NCBI GenBank assembly: GCA_947504045.1
Contig: CANNFY010000006.1
Location: 97,564-161,563, forward strand
DNA length: 64,000 nucleotides
Direction: 5' to 3'
Source of the DNA: an uncultured Maribacter sp.
Lineage (GTDB): Bacteria; Bacteroidota; Bacteroidia; Flavobacteriales; Flavobacteriaceae
Shown: in pieces, positions 10,780 to 20,049 of the stretch
How positions within the stretch are numbered: position 1 is the stretch's first letter
Layout of the letters: every line of letters starts with the position of its first letter
Program-made: the position numbers and the translations under genes
The notes under the pieces: generated by a model
Told to the model about the DNA's origin: nothing
What the model saw: the letters and a program-made list of their open reading frames with translations, nothing else
Databases searched by the model: none

Positions 10780-12144
10780 ATGAAATTAAAATTATTTTTA
10801 CTGTTATCTATATTTTTTTTAGGATCTTGTTTTTCTTCTTATGCTTTATTTAATGGGGGTTTGCAAGATAATGACCCTTTTGTAATTGTATTAGATGCTG
10901 GGCATGGAGGGCATGATCCAGGAAATTTAGGAAATGGTTACTTAGAAAAAAATATTGCATTAAATATTGTTTTAAAAGTAGGAGCTATACTAGAACAACA
11001 TAAAGATATTAAAGTAGTATATACCAGAAAAGATGATACGTTTATAGATTTATTTGTTCGTGGAGAGATAGCAAATAAAGCAAATGCAGACCTTTTTGTT
11101 TCGGTGCATTGCGATTCTCATACTTCTGATGCTCATGGTGCAGGAACCTTTGTTTTAGGGCTGCATGCTAATAAGCAAAATTTTGAAATAGCAAAAAAGG
11201 AAAACTCTGTAATTTATCTAGAAGATAATTACGAAAGTAGATATGCTAATTATGATATTAATTCTCCAGAATCTGTAATTGGATTAACTATAATGCAAGA
11301 AGAGTTTTTAGATCAAAGTATTGCTTTGGCTAAAATTATGCAAGACTATTTTTCTGTAAAACTAAAAAGAAACGACCGTAAGGTAAAGCAGGCTGGTTTT
11401 ATTGTACTTCATCAAACTTTTATGCCAAGTGTTTTGGTAGAAACTGGTTTTTTAACAAATAAAGAAGAGGGAGCTTATTTAAACTCTAAGCAAGGGCAAG
11501 CAAAAATGGGTACAGCAATAGCTTCTTCTATATTAGAATATAAAAATACGGTTAGCTCTAACGTTCTAGCAAATAAAACAAACGTTTATACTCCTAAAGA
11601 AACTATAACTAAGCCGAATACCGAAGTAAAAAAAGAAATTGAAAAGAAAAAAGAAGCTCCAATTGTAAAAGAAGTTGAAAAGAAAAAACAGGTTGTTAAA
11701 GAAGAAACTATTACAAAAAAAGATACGAAAATAGTAGCATCTAAAGAGGTTATAAAGTCATCTTCAGGTATAAAAACAAAAAGAGAAGAAGTAGAAGAAA
11801 AAACTCTTCCTGTAGTAAAAAAAGAAACTCCGATAGTTAAACAGGAAGCTCCAAAACCTATAGAAGTAAAAAAAGAGTATAATATAGTTTTTAAAGTACA
11901 ACTTTTGGCAAGCGGAAAAAATATTGTTTTAGATGCGGATAATTTTAATGGATTAAACAATTTGTCTAAAGAACCTGTTCGAAATTTATATAGATATATG
12001 TATGGCAAAACAGAATCTTATCAAAAAGCTAAGCTTTTAAAAGAAAATGCCAACTTAAAAGGGTATACAAGTTCTTATATAGTATCGTATAAAGACGGAG
12101 TGCGTATTCCGGTAGAAGAAGCATTAAAATACATATCTGAATAA
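10780..12144 (+). CDS. N-acetylmuramoyl-L-alanine amidase (Amidase_3) with SPOR-like C-terminus
   Basis: This periplasmic zinc amidase cleaves peptide stems from murein, usually during cell separation. A signal peptide spans about residues 1-25. The Amidase_3 domain (about 33-245) shows the zinc-binding pattern: His in DAGHGGHD, Glu in YLEKNIAL, His in SVHCDSH, and the catalytic Glu in VLVETGFLTN. A Lys/Glu/Val-rich, low-complexity linker (about 265-365) follows. The C-terminal 85 residues (FKVQLLASGK... YIVSYKDGVRIPVEEAL) look like a SPOR-type, glycan-binding fold. It is divergent from lptD and is followed by the MCE gene in the same direction. Confidence 0.9.
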   Translation: MKLKLFLLLSIFFLGSCFSSYALFNGGLQDNDPFVIVLDAGHGGHDPGNLGNGYLEKNIALNIVLKVGAILEQHKDIKVVYTRKDDTFIDLFVRGEIANKANADLFVSVHCDSHTSDAHGAGTFVLGLHANKQNFEIAKKENSVIYLEDNYESRYANYDINSPESVIGLTIMQEEFLDQSIALAKIMQDYFSVKLKRNDRKVKQAGFIVLHQTFMPSVLVETGFLTNKEEGAYLNSKQGQAKMGTAIASSILEYKNTVSSNVLANKTNVYTPKETITKPNTEVKKEIEKKKEAPIVKEVEKKKQVVKEETITKKDTKIVASKEVIKSSSGIKTKREEVEEKTLPVVKKETPIVKQEAPKPIEVKKEYNIVFKVQLLASGKNIVLDADNFNGLNNLSKEPVRNLYRYMYGKTESYQKAKLLKENANLKGYTSSYIVSYKDGVRIPVEEALKYISE

Positions 12145-12203
12145 AAATAGCCTACATCAAAAAAAATATTTCTAATTTTGTTAGGAACCCAAAACATATT
12201 TAT

Positions 12204-13166
12204 TTGAAACTATCTAGAGAAATTAAAACAGGAATAATTGTTATAGGAGGAATACTATTATTTATAATGGGATTTAGTTATTTAAAATCTACACCGCTTT
12301 TTGATAGTAATAATAAGTTATATGCTGTTTACCCACATGTAGGTGGTTTGCAACCAGGAACTCCAGTATCTATAAATGGTTTATCTGTAGGTACAGTTAG
12401 TGATATTCAATTTAAAGATGGTTATGGTAATTTAATTGTAACCTTTACTGTTAGTAAAGATTTTGCTTTTTCAAAAAATAGTAGAGCAGAACTTTATGAC
12501 ACAGGAATAATAGGAGGTAAAGGACTTCAGATTATTCCAATTTTTGATAATGCAGAAATTGCCAAATCTGGCGACACTTTAAAAACAGAAACTAGACCAG
12601 GTTTAACAGAACTAGCACAACAAAAGTTAACACCATTATTTAAAAAATTTGAATCTGCTGTTACCGATGCCGATTCTGTTTTATTAAACGTTAATAACGT
12701 TTTAGATACAAAAACTAAAAAAGATTTACAGACAGCTATTACAGGTTTAAGTGATCTTATGGCTAGTTTAAACGGTAGTGCATCTGTTTTAAATAACATT
12801 CTAAAAAATAACGAAGAAAAGTTAAATAAATCGTTAACTAATTTTGAAGCGCTTACGTCTAATTTAACAAGTATTACAGACTCTATAAATAATGCCGGTT
12901 TAGGAAGAACACTTTCTAATTTAGAATCTACAGTAGCTAATCTAGATAAGCTAATGGCGAAAATAGATAATGGCGATGGTACATTAGGGAAATTAATGAA
13001 CGACGAAGAGTTGTATACTAACCTTAGTAGTGCATCTAAAGAATTAGATTTACTATTACAAGACTTTAGGTTAAACCCTAAACGATACGTAAATGTATCG
13101 GTATTTGGGAAAAAACAAAAAGAGTACACACTACCGGAGGGGGATCCTGCGGAAAATATAGAATAA
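12204..13166 (+). CDS. MlaD/MCE family lipid-transport protein
   Basis: This is a single-pass inner-membrane protein with a periplasmic MCE domain, the substrate-binding part of Mla-type ABC phospholipid transporters. It has an N-terminal membrane helix (about residues 9-27) and an MCE domain (about 38-120) with GGLQPGTPVSINGLSVGTV. A long helical, Asn/Leu/Ser-rich tail (about 140-300) is predicted to form coiled coils. The start is TTG at 12204; no in-frame ATG precedes the membrane helix. No MlaE/MlaF partner is in this window. It lies 59 bases after the amidase and 6 bases before the Fe-S gene, so it may be part of a longer operon. Confidence 0.86.
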   Translation: MKLSREIKTGIIVIGGILLFIMGFSYLKSTPLFDSNNKLYAVYPHVGGLQPGTPVSINGLSVGTVSDIQFKDGYGNLIVTFTVSKDFAFSKNSRAELYDTGIIGGKGLQIIPIFDNAEIAKSGDTLKTETRPGLTELAQQKLTPLFKKFESAVTDADSVLLNVNNVLDTKTKKDLQTAITGLSDLMASLNGSASVLNNILKNNEEKLNKSLTNFEALTSNLTSITDSINNAGLGRTLSNLESTVANLDKLMAKIDNGDGTLGKLMNDEELYTNLSSASKELDLLLQDFRLNPKRYVNVSVFGKKQKEYTLPEGDPAENIE

Positions 13167-13172
13167 TATTTT

Positions 13173-14501
13173 ATGGATTACCTTTCAAATATTTTGTTCG
13201 CTATTATTTTAATTGCGGGAATCGGTTTTTTTATTAAAAATGTTTTGCGTTTATCTAGAAATATAAAGCTAGGTAAAGATGTTGTTGTAAATGATAATAA
13301 ACCCCAGCGCTTGAAAAATATGGCCAAAATTGCCCTTGGGCAAACTAAAATGGTAGTAAGGCCTATTGCAGGGTTTCTTCATATTATTGTTTACGTAGGT
13401 TTTATAATAATTAATTTAGAAGTTTTAGAGATAATTATTGATGGTTTATTTGGAACGCACAGAATATTTGCATTCTTAGGAAATAGCTATAATTTTTTAA
13501 TAGGCTCTTTTGAAATTCTTGCTGTATTAGTAATAGTAGCAGTTGTTATTTTTTGGATTAGAAGAAATATTATAAGAATAAAACGCTTTATTAAACCAGA
13601 AATGAATGGTTGGCCAAAGAACGATGGTAACTTAATACTTTATATAGAGTTTGTGTTAATGGCTTTGTTCTTAACTATGAATGCTGCGGATTATCAACTT
13701 CAATTACTAGATGCTCCACATTATACAAAAGCCGGAGCATTTCCTGCTAGTCAGTTTATTGCATCTTTGTTTTCTAATATGTCAATGTCATCATTAATTA
13801 TAGTAGAAAGAACCGCTTGGTGGTTGCATATTGTAGGTATATTATTCTTTTTAAATTATTTATATTACTCTAAACATTTACATATTTTATTAGCATTTCC
13901 TAATACATATTACGGTAGTGTAGAGCCAAAAGGTAAATTGAATAATTTAGAAGCAATAACAAAAGAAGTTAAATTAATGATGGATCCTAGTGCGGACCCT
14001 TATGCTGCTCCAGAAGAAAATCCTGAAGAAGATACTCCAGAAAAATTTGGCGCTAGTGATGTGCAAGATCTAAATTGGGTACAATTATTAAATGCATATA
14101 CCTGTACAGAATGTGGTAGATGTACTTCTTCTTGTCCTGCTAATTTAACCGGAAAAAAACTATCTCCACGTAAAATTATGATGGATACCCGCGACCGTTT
14201 AGAAGAAGTGGGTAAAAATATAGATGCTAATAAAGGAGTATTTGTGGATGATGGCAAACAACTATTAGGCGATTATATTACTAAAGAAGAATTATGGGCG
14301 TGTACTACATGTAACGCTTGTGTAGAAGAATGCCCAGTAAGTATTAGTCCATTATCAATTATTCAAGACATGCGTCGTTATTTAGTAATGGAACAAAGTG
14401 CTGCTCCAGTAGAATTAAATAATATGATGTCTAACATAGAAAACAATGGTGCGCCATGGCCTTATAACCAAATGGATAGGTTAAATTGGGTGGAAGAATA
14501 A
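13173..14501 (+). CDS. Membrane (Fe-S)-binding oxidoreductase, HdrD/GlcF-like with NarI-like membrane domain
   Basis: The N-terminal half (about residues 1-245) has several hydrophobic membrane helices resembling a NarI/cytochrome b-type module. The C-terminal half carries two classical 4Fe-4S cluster motifs, CTECGRCTSSCP at about residue 310 and CTTCNACVEECP at about residue 376. Such proteins pass electrons between quinones and a cysteine-rich CCG partner; here the partner is encoded immediately downstream (14594). The true electron donor and acceptor are unknown. The pair resembles a split heterodisulfide-reductase or glycolate-oxidase electron module. Confidence 0.85.
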   Translation: MDYLSNILFAIILIAGIGFFIKNVLRLSRNIKLGKDVVVNDNKPQRLKNMAKIALGQTKMVVRPIAGFLHIIVYVGFIIINLEVLEIIIDGLFGTHRIFAFLGNSYNFLIGSFEILAVLVIVAVVIFWIRRNIIRIKRFIKPEMNGWPKNDGNLILYIEFVLMALFLTMNAADYQLQLLDAPHYTKAGAFPASQFIASLFSNMSMSSLIIVERTAWWLHIVGILFFLNYLYYSKHLHILLAFPNTYYGSVEPKGKLNNLEAITKEVKLMMDPSADPYAAPEENPEEDTPEKFGASDVQDLNWVQLLNAYTCTECGRCTSSCPANLTGKKLSPRKIMMDTRDRLEEVGKNIDANKGVFVDDGKQLLGDYITKEELWACTTCNACVEECPVSISPLSIIQDMRRYLVMEQSAAPVELNNMMSNIENNGAPWPYNQMDRLNWVEE

Positions 14502-14593
14502 TAACCAAAAAGTTTAAGTGTAAAGTATTTTCTGTAACTATGATAAATATATACTAAAGGCAACTTAAGTATTTATATAAAACATTTATTTTT

Positions 14594-15388
14594 ATGAGTA
14601 ATGATAAACTAAAGGTTCCAACAATGGAGCAATGTATGGCAGAAGGAAGACAACCAGAAATATTGTTTTGGGTTGGCTCTGCTGGTAGTTTTGATGATAG
14701 AGCAAAGAAGATATCTAGAGCTTTTGTAAAAATATTAAATAAAGCCAATGTAGATTTTGCTGTTTTAGGAACAGAAGAAAGCTGTACAGGTGATGTTGCA
14801 AAAAGAGCAGGAAATGAGTTTCTTTTTCAAATGCAAGCTTTAATGAATATTGAAATTTTAAATGGCTATGAAATTAAAAAAATAGTTACTTGTGATCCAC
14901 ATTCTTTTAACTGTTTAAAAAATGAATATCCAGGCTTAGGCGGTACTTATGAAGTAATACACCATACACAATTTATTCAAAATTTAATGGCTTCTGGAAA
15001 ACTAAATGTAACAGGTAGTTTATATAAAGGAAAACGTATTACTTTTCATGACCCTTGTTATTTAGGAAGAGCAAATAATGAGTATAATGCACCAAGAGAA
15101 GTGCTACAAAAAACAACAGCAGAAATAGTTGAAATGAAAAGGCATAAGCGTACTGCTTTATGTTGTGGAGCTGGTGGAGCACAAATGTTTAAAGAGCCAG
15201 AAAAAGGAGATAAAGATGTTAATGTTTTAAGAACAGAAGATGCTCTTAGTACAGCTCCAAATATTATAGCAACAGGCTGTCCATATTGTATAACTATGAT
15301 GACAGATGGTGTTAAAAACAAAGAAAAAGAAGATACGGTTAAAGTAATGGATATTGCAGAGATAATAGCAGCTGCAATAGAACAATAA
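14594..15388 (+). CDS. CCG-domain (Fe-S)-binding protein, HdrB/LutA-like
   Basis: This 264-residue cytoplasmic protein has two cysteine-rich regions of the CCG family. The second is clear: HDPCYLGR, then CCGAGGAQMF, then a GCPYC pair. The first has diverged (VTCDPHSFNCLKNEYPG). In heterodisulfide reductase the CCG domains hold noncubane Fe-S clusters, and in LutA/GlcF relatives they serve lactate or glycolate oxidation. It follows the membrane Fe-S gene after 92 bases and precedes a small conserved gene by 9 bases, suggesting one three-gene redox operon. The substrate is not identifiable. Confidence 0.85.
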   Translation: MSNDKLKVPTMEQCMAEGRQPEILFWVGSAGSFDDRAKKISRAFVKILNKANVDFAVLGTEESCTGDVAKRAGNEFLFQMQALMNIEILNGYEIKKIVTCDPHSFNCLKNEYPGLGGTYEVIHHTQFIQNLMASGKLNVTGSLYKGKRITFHDPCYLGRANNEYNAPREVLQKTTAEIVEMKRHKRTALCCGAGGAQMFKEPEKGDKDVNVLRTEDALSTAPNIIATGCPYCITMMTDGVKNKEKEDTVKVMDIAEIIAAAIEQ

Positions 15389-15397
15389 TAGAAAAAA

Positions 15398-15880
15398 ATG
15401 TTAGTAGACTTTAAAGAATTACCAAATTCATCTAGAATTTGGATTTACCAATGTAATAGAACTTTTACCGAGCAAGAATTAATAGATATAAATAAAGAAT
15501 TTAAAGCTTTTATAACAGATTGGACGGCACATGGGAGTGATTTAAAAGCTGGGTTTGAAATAAAATATAATAGATTTATAATTTTAGCTTTAGATCAATC
15601 GTTAAATGCGGCTTCAGGTTGTTCTATAGATGCTTCTGTGCATTTTATAATGCAATTAGAAAAAAAATACAATGTTCTTTTATTAGATAAAATGAATGTT
15701 TCCTATAAACAAGGGGAGCATATAGCTTATAAACCGCTTATTGATTTTAAAAAGATGGCAAAGGATAAAGCTGTTTCTTTAAAAACTATTGTATTTAATA
15801 ATTTAGTAGCAAATAAAGGAGAATATTTGGAACATTGGGAAGTTCCTGCTTCAGAAAGTTGGCATAGTAGGTTTATGTAA
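15398..15880 (+). CDS. Conserved flavobacterial protein of unknown function (160 aa)
   Basis: I recognise this as a conserved small protein that regularly follows the two Fe-S genes in flavobacteria and is often labelled 'ABC transporter ATPase'. No Walker A, signature or Walker B motif is present, so that label is not supported. Visible features are a soluble alpha/beta composition, a conserved SGCSIDAS segment around residue 79, a lysine-rich middle, and a conserved end HWEVPASESWHSRF. The 9-base spacing from the CCG gene suggests a linked role, perhaps an accessory to the redox pair, but no function can be assigned. Confidence 0.75.
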   Translation: MLVDFKELPNSSRIWIYQCNRTFTEQELIDINKEFKAFITDWTAHGSDLKAGFEIKYNRFIILALDQSLNAASGCSIDASVHFIMQLEKKYNVLLLDKMNVSYKQGEHIAYKPLIDFKKMAKDKAVSLKTIVFNNLVANKGEYLEHWEVPASESWHSRFM

Positions 15881-15983
15881 TTTTTTTGGTACAGAACTTG
15901 TATCATTTTTTTCGGTTGGTTTATAAAAGAATAATATGCAATAATGTAAATTCTTTTTAGTTATCCTCATACATAAATTATAT

Positions 15984-18893
15984 ATGCGTTTTAATTTAAT
16001 TTTCTTTCTTTTTCTTTTTACTTTCTTAAAATCGCTAGGGCAATCTAATCCTTTAGTGTCTAAAGATAGTATGGCGCAACAAAGGTGGGTTAACCTTACG
16101 TACGAAAAAATGACGCTAGAAGAAAAACTAGGGCAACTTTTTATGGTTAGTATAGCCTCTAACCAGAATAAAGCTAGTATCGAAAAAATTGAATCTTTAA
16201 TTAAAAACCAAAAAATTGGTGGGGTAATATTTTCAAAAGGTGGCCCTGTAACACAAGCAAAACTTACGAATAAACTTCAATCCTATTCAGATTTACCATT
16301 ATTAGTTGGTATGGATGCAGAGTGGGGCTTAGCAATGCGTTTAGATTCTACCTATGCATTTCCTTGGAATATGACATTAGGAGCAATTAAAGAGGATGCT
16401 ATTGTTGAAAAAGTAGGAAAACAAATTGGAAAGCATGCAAAACGTATGGGAGTTCATATTAATTTTGCACCAGATATAGATATAAATACCAATCCTAAAA
16501 ATCCTATAATAGGAAATCGTTCTTTTGGAGAGGATAAATATAATGTTGCAAAAAAGGGAATTGCATTTATGCAAGGTATGGAAAGTGCCGGAGTTTTATC
16601 TAATGGTAAACATTTTCCTGGGCATGGAGATACCTCTGTAGATTCTCATTTAGCATTACCAACAATAAGTTTTTCCAAAGAAAGGTTAGATAGCGTAGAG
16701 CTTTATCCATATAAACAGCTTATAAAAGCAGGTTTAAGTAGTGTAATGGTAGCGCATTTAAATGTTCCTAGTTTAGAAATAAAAGAAAATTTACCTTCCT
16801 CCTTATCAGAACAAATTATAACAGGTATTCTTAAAGAAAAATTAAAATTTAAAGGATTAGTATTTACAGATGCTTTAAATATGAAAGGAGTTTCTGCTCA
16901 AGGAAAAAATGGAGATGTAGAATTGGCTGCTTTTATGGCAGGAAACGATATTTTGTTAATGCCTACAGAAGTGGAAAAAGCCAAAGAAAAATTAATAAAA
17001 GCATTTAATAAAGGCAAAATTTCTGAAAACAGATTAGCATACTCTGTTAAGAAAATTTTATTAGCAAAATACAAAGTAGGTTTACATAAATATAAACCTA
17101 TAGAAATTAAAAGTTTAACTAAAGATTTAAACTCTTTAGAAGACGATTTAATTTATGAGGAAGCAATAGAAAATGCAATTACGGTAGTTAAAAACAAGTT
17201 TTATTTAATGGGAATTAAAAAACTTGAAAATAAAAAAATTGCTTATGTAAAGTTTGGAGATGCAGACCATAAACCTTTTTTAAACGAGCTTAATAAGTAT
17301 GCAAAAGTCACCTATATACAGGCTTCTGATGCTACAAGTTTAAAAAGTAAATTAAAACCATTCAACCTAGTAATAATTGGACATCATAGAAGTAATGAAA
17401 GTCCATGGAAAGCATATTCCTTTAGTAAAACAGAAAAAAATATTTTACAAGAAATAGCTAAAGAAAGAGGCTCTAATGTAATATTAAGTTTGTTTACAAA
17501 ACCTTATACACTTCTTAATCAAAATTTAAGTTATTTAGATGGTATTGTTATAGGATATCAAAATAGTAAAATAGCGCAAGAAAAAACCGCGCAAGTTATT
17601 TTTGGAGCAATTGCTGCAAAAGGTAAATTACCTGTTTCTGCAAACGAAAAATTACCAGTAAATACCGGAATAGAGTTACAGTCTTTAAAAAGATTAGGAT
17701 ATAGTTTTCCAGAAAGAGTAGGGTTAAGCTCTTCTAAATTAGCAGAAGTAGATAAATTAGTTAAAAATGGTTTAGACTCTTTAATGTTTCCTGGTGCACA
17801 AGTGTTAATTGCAAGAAAAGGAAAAGTTGTATTTAATAAAGGGTATGGTAAACCAACCTATAAGTCTAAAGACAGTATAACTCCAGATCATATATATGAT
17901 CTAGCTTCTGTAACAAAAATACTGGCAACATTACCAATGGTAATGAAAATGGAAGAAGAAGGAGAAATTAAGTTAAATAATACATTTCAAGAACTTATTC
18001 CAGAATATGCCGATACCGAAATTAAAAATGTAACAGTTTTAAAAGCGCTTTCTCATTACGGAAGACTACCAGCATGGATAGCTTTTTATGTTAGTACTTT
18101 AGATAAAAAAAGAAAGCCATCTAAAGAGTTTTATAGAGAGCAAAAAACACCTGGTTTTTCTATTAAAGTAGCCGATAATTTATTTTTAACAGATGCTTAC
18201 AAAGATTCTATTTATAATAGAATAGGAAGACAAGATTTAAAATCTAACAGATACCGTTATAGCGATGTTTCCTACTATGTTATGAAAAAATATATTGAAG
18301 ACACCTATAATAAACGCTTAGACAAATTGGCTTCAGATTTTTTATATAAACCTATAGGAGCTTTTCAAACAGGATATAACCCATTACAAAATCACTCAAA
18401 AAAACAAATAGTACCATCAGAAGAAGATACGTACTACAGGTATCAGACCGTGCAAGGTTATGTGCACGATATGGGTGCTGCTATGCAAGGTGGAGTAGGT
18501 GGGCATGCAGGTTTATTTAGCAATGCAAATGATGTAGCCAAAATTATGCAAATGTATTTGCAAGGTGGCTATTATGGCGGCGATAGATTTTTAAACTCTA
18601 GAACGGTAAAAAAATTTAACACCTGTTATTTTTGTGATAAAAATGTTAGAAGAGGAGTAGGTTTTGATAAACCGCAATTAGAAAAAAGTGGTCCAACCTG
18701 TGGTTGTGTGTCTCGTAAGAGTTTCGGACATAGTGGCTTTACAGGAACATATACTTGGGCAGATCCCGATGAAGAAATTGTGTATGTTTTTCTTTCAAAC
18801 AGAACATATCCGTCCGCATCAAATACGCTTTTAGTTAAATCTGGGTTAAGAACAAGAATTCAGAAGGCAATTTATGATGCTATTATAAATTAA
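15984..18893 (+). CDS. GH3 beta-N-acetylglucosaminidase fused to a serine beta-lactamase-like domain
   Basis: This exported 969-residue protein combines two enzymes. After a signal peptide (about 1-20), a GH3/NagZ-like domain (about 30-370) has KHFPGHGDTSVDSH, containing the Asp-His acid/base dyad of NagZ, and FTDALNM with the nucleophile Asp. A GH3 C-terminal-type region (about 385-560) follows. The C-terminal part (about 590-969) is a beta-lactamase/penicillin-binding fold with SxxK in LASVTKI, a Tyr motif RYSDVSYY, and an HSG motif in FGHSGFTGTY. This fusion is known in Bacteroidota and suggests coupled cleavage of muropeptide sugars and peptide or ester bonds during wall turnover. bshA starts 16 bases after it. 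Confidence 0.92.
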   Translation: MRFNLIFFLFLFTFLKSLGQSNPLVSKDSMAQQRWVNLTYEKMTLEEKLGQLFMVSIASNQNKASIEKIESLIKNQKIGGVIFSKGGPVTQAKLTNKLQSYSDLPLLVGMDAEWGLAMRLDSTYAFPWNMTLGAIKEDAIVEKVGKQIGKHAKRMGVHINFAPDIDINTNPKNPIIGNRSFGEDKYNVAKKGIAFMQGMESAGVLSNGKHFPGHGDTSVDSHLALPTISFSKERLDSVELYPYKQLIKAGLSSVMVAHLNVPSLEIKENLPSSLSEQIITGILKEKLKFKGLVFTDALNMKGVSAQGKNGDVELAAFMAGNDILLMPTEVEKAKEKLIKAFNKGKISENRLAYSVKKILLAKYKVGLHKYKPIEIKSLTKDLNSLEDDLIYEEAIENAITVVKNKFYLMGIKKLENKKIAYVKFGDADHKPFLNELNKYAKVTYIQASDATSLKSKLKPFNLVIIGHHRSNESPWKAYSFSKTEKNILQEIAKERGSNVILSLFTKPYTLLNQNLSYLDGIVIGYQNSKIAQEKTAQVIFGAIAAKGKLPVSANEKLPVNTGIELQSLKRLGYSFPERVGLSSSKLAEVDKLVKNGLDSLMFPGAQVLIARKGKVVFNKGYGKPTYKSKDSITPDHIYDLASVTKILATLPMVMKMEEEGEIKLNNTFQELIPEYADTEIKNVTVLKALSHYGRLPAWIAFYVSTLDKKRKPSKEFYREQKTPGFSIKVADNLFLTDAYKDSIYNRIGRQDLKSNRYRYSDVSYYVMKKYIEDTYNKRLDKLASDFLYKPIGAFQTGYNPLQNHSKKQIVPSEEDTYYRYQTVQGYVHDMGAAMQGGVGGHAGLFSNANDVAKIMQMYLQGGYYGGDRFLNSRTVKKFNTCYFCDKNVRRGVGFDKPQLEKSGPTCGCVSRKSFGHSGFTGTYTWADPDEEIVYVFLSNRTYPSASNTLLVKSGLRTRIQKAIYDAIIN

Positions 18894-18909
18894 TAGGTAG
18901 CTTTGTAAA

Positions 18910-20049
18910 ATGAAAATAGCAATAGTATGTTACCCAACCTTTGGAGGTAGTGGTGTTGTAGCAACAGAATTAGGAATAGCACTAGCCAATAGAGGTCATG
19001 AAATTCATTTTGTAACTTATAGGCAGCCAGTTAGGCTAGAGCTTTTAAGTAATAATATTCATTTTCATGAAGTTAATGTTCCAGAATACCCATTGTTTAA
19101 ATACCAGCCTTATGAGCTAGCATTATCTAGTAAGCTAGTAGATACTGTAAAATTATATGGTATAGAGCTTTTACATGTACATTATGCAATACCACATGCA
19201 TATGCAGGGTATATGGCAAAAAAAATACTAGAAGAAGAAGGGTTATGTTTACCAATGATTACCACTTTGCACGGAACAGATATTACTTTGGTAGGAAAAC
19301 ACCCTTTTTATAAACCCGCAGTTACATTTAGTATTAATAAATCTGATGTAGTAACTTCAGTATCTGAAAACCTTAAAAAAAGTACCTTAGAGCTTTTTAA
19401 TATAAAAGGAGAAATAGAAGTAGTTCCTAATTTTATAGATAAAACAAAATATAAACCTTCTTTTACAGATTGCCAACGTACTACTATGGCAGAAGAGGGA
19501 GAAAAAATAATTACACATATAAGTAATTTTAGAAAGGTTAAACGTATTCCAGACGTAATACATGTGTTTAATAAAATACAAAAAGAAGTGCCTTCTAAAT
19601 TAATAATGGTAGGCGAGGGGCCAGAGCGTATTAAAGCGGAAGCTTTATGTGATGAATACGGAATTAATGATAAAGTTATCTTTTTAGGTAATAGTAACGA
19701 AATAGATAAAATACTTTGCTTTTCGGACCTATTTTTGTTGCCTTCAGAAACCGAAAGTTTTGGTTTGGCGGCTTTAGAGGCAATGATGAATAAAGTTCCT
19801 GTAATATCTAGTAATACAGGAGGAATACCAGAAGTTAACAGACATGGTGTTACTGGTTTTTTAAGTGATGTAGGAAATGTTTCTGAAATGGCAGAAAATG
19901 CTATTTCTTTATTAAGTGATGAGGATGCGTTAAATACTTTTAAGCAAAATGCAGTAAATGTAGCTGGAGAATTTGATATTTTAAAAATACTACCTTTATA
20001 CGAAGCTATTTACCAAAGAGCATATGATACTAGATGTGAAAAAAAATAA
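18910..20049 (+). CDS. bshA: N-acetyl-alpha-D-glucosaminyl L-malate synthase (bacillithiol)
   Basis: This GT4 glycosyltransferase joins GlcNAc from UDP-GlcNAc to L-malate, the first step of bacillithiol synthesis. The 379-residue sequence opens with MKIAIVCYPTFGGSGVVATELG, a segment specific to BshA. It also has the acceptor-site HGTDITLVG and the nucleotide-sugar motif PSETESFGLAALEAM. It implies that the organism uses bacillithiol as its low-molecular-weight thiol. bshB and bshC are not in this window. The downstream lipoprotein gene overlaps its 3' end by 26 bases. Confidence 0.95.
   Translation: MKIAIVCYPTFGGSGVVATELGIALANRGHEIHFVTYRQPVRLELLSNNIHFHEVNVPEYPLFKYQPYELALSSKLVDTVKLYGIELLHVHYAIPHAYAGYMAKKILEEEGLCLPMITTLHGTDITLVGKHPFYKPAVTFSINKSDVVTSVSENLKKSTLELFNIKGEIEVVPNFIDKTKYKPSFTDCQRTTMAEEGEKIITHISNFRKVKRIPDVIHVFNKIQKEVPSKLIMVGEGPERIKAEALCDEYGINDKVIFLGNSNEIDKILCFSDLFLLPSETESFGLAALEAMMNKVPVISSNTGGIPEVNRHGVTGFLSDVGNVSEMAENAISLLSDEDALNTFKQNAVNVAGEFDILKILPLYEAIYQRAYDTRCEKK

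Noticed and set aside
12527..13129. Minus-strand open frame of 200 codons opposite the MCE gene
   Set aside because: Its composition mirrors the low-complexity Asn/Leu/Ser coding of the plus strand; no recognisable protein features.
15398..15880. Calling this gene an ABC transporter ATPase
   Set aside because: No Walker A, signature or Walker B motif is present; the label is an inherited name.
18898..18905. TAGCTTTG promoter-like element just before bshA
   Set aside because: It is only 5 bases from the bshA ATG, so transcription would start inside the gene; no -33 element is present. Likely chance.
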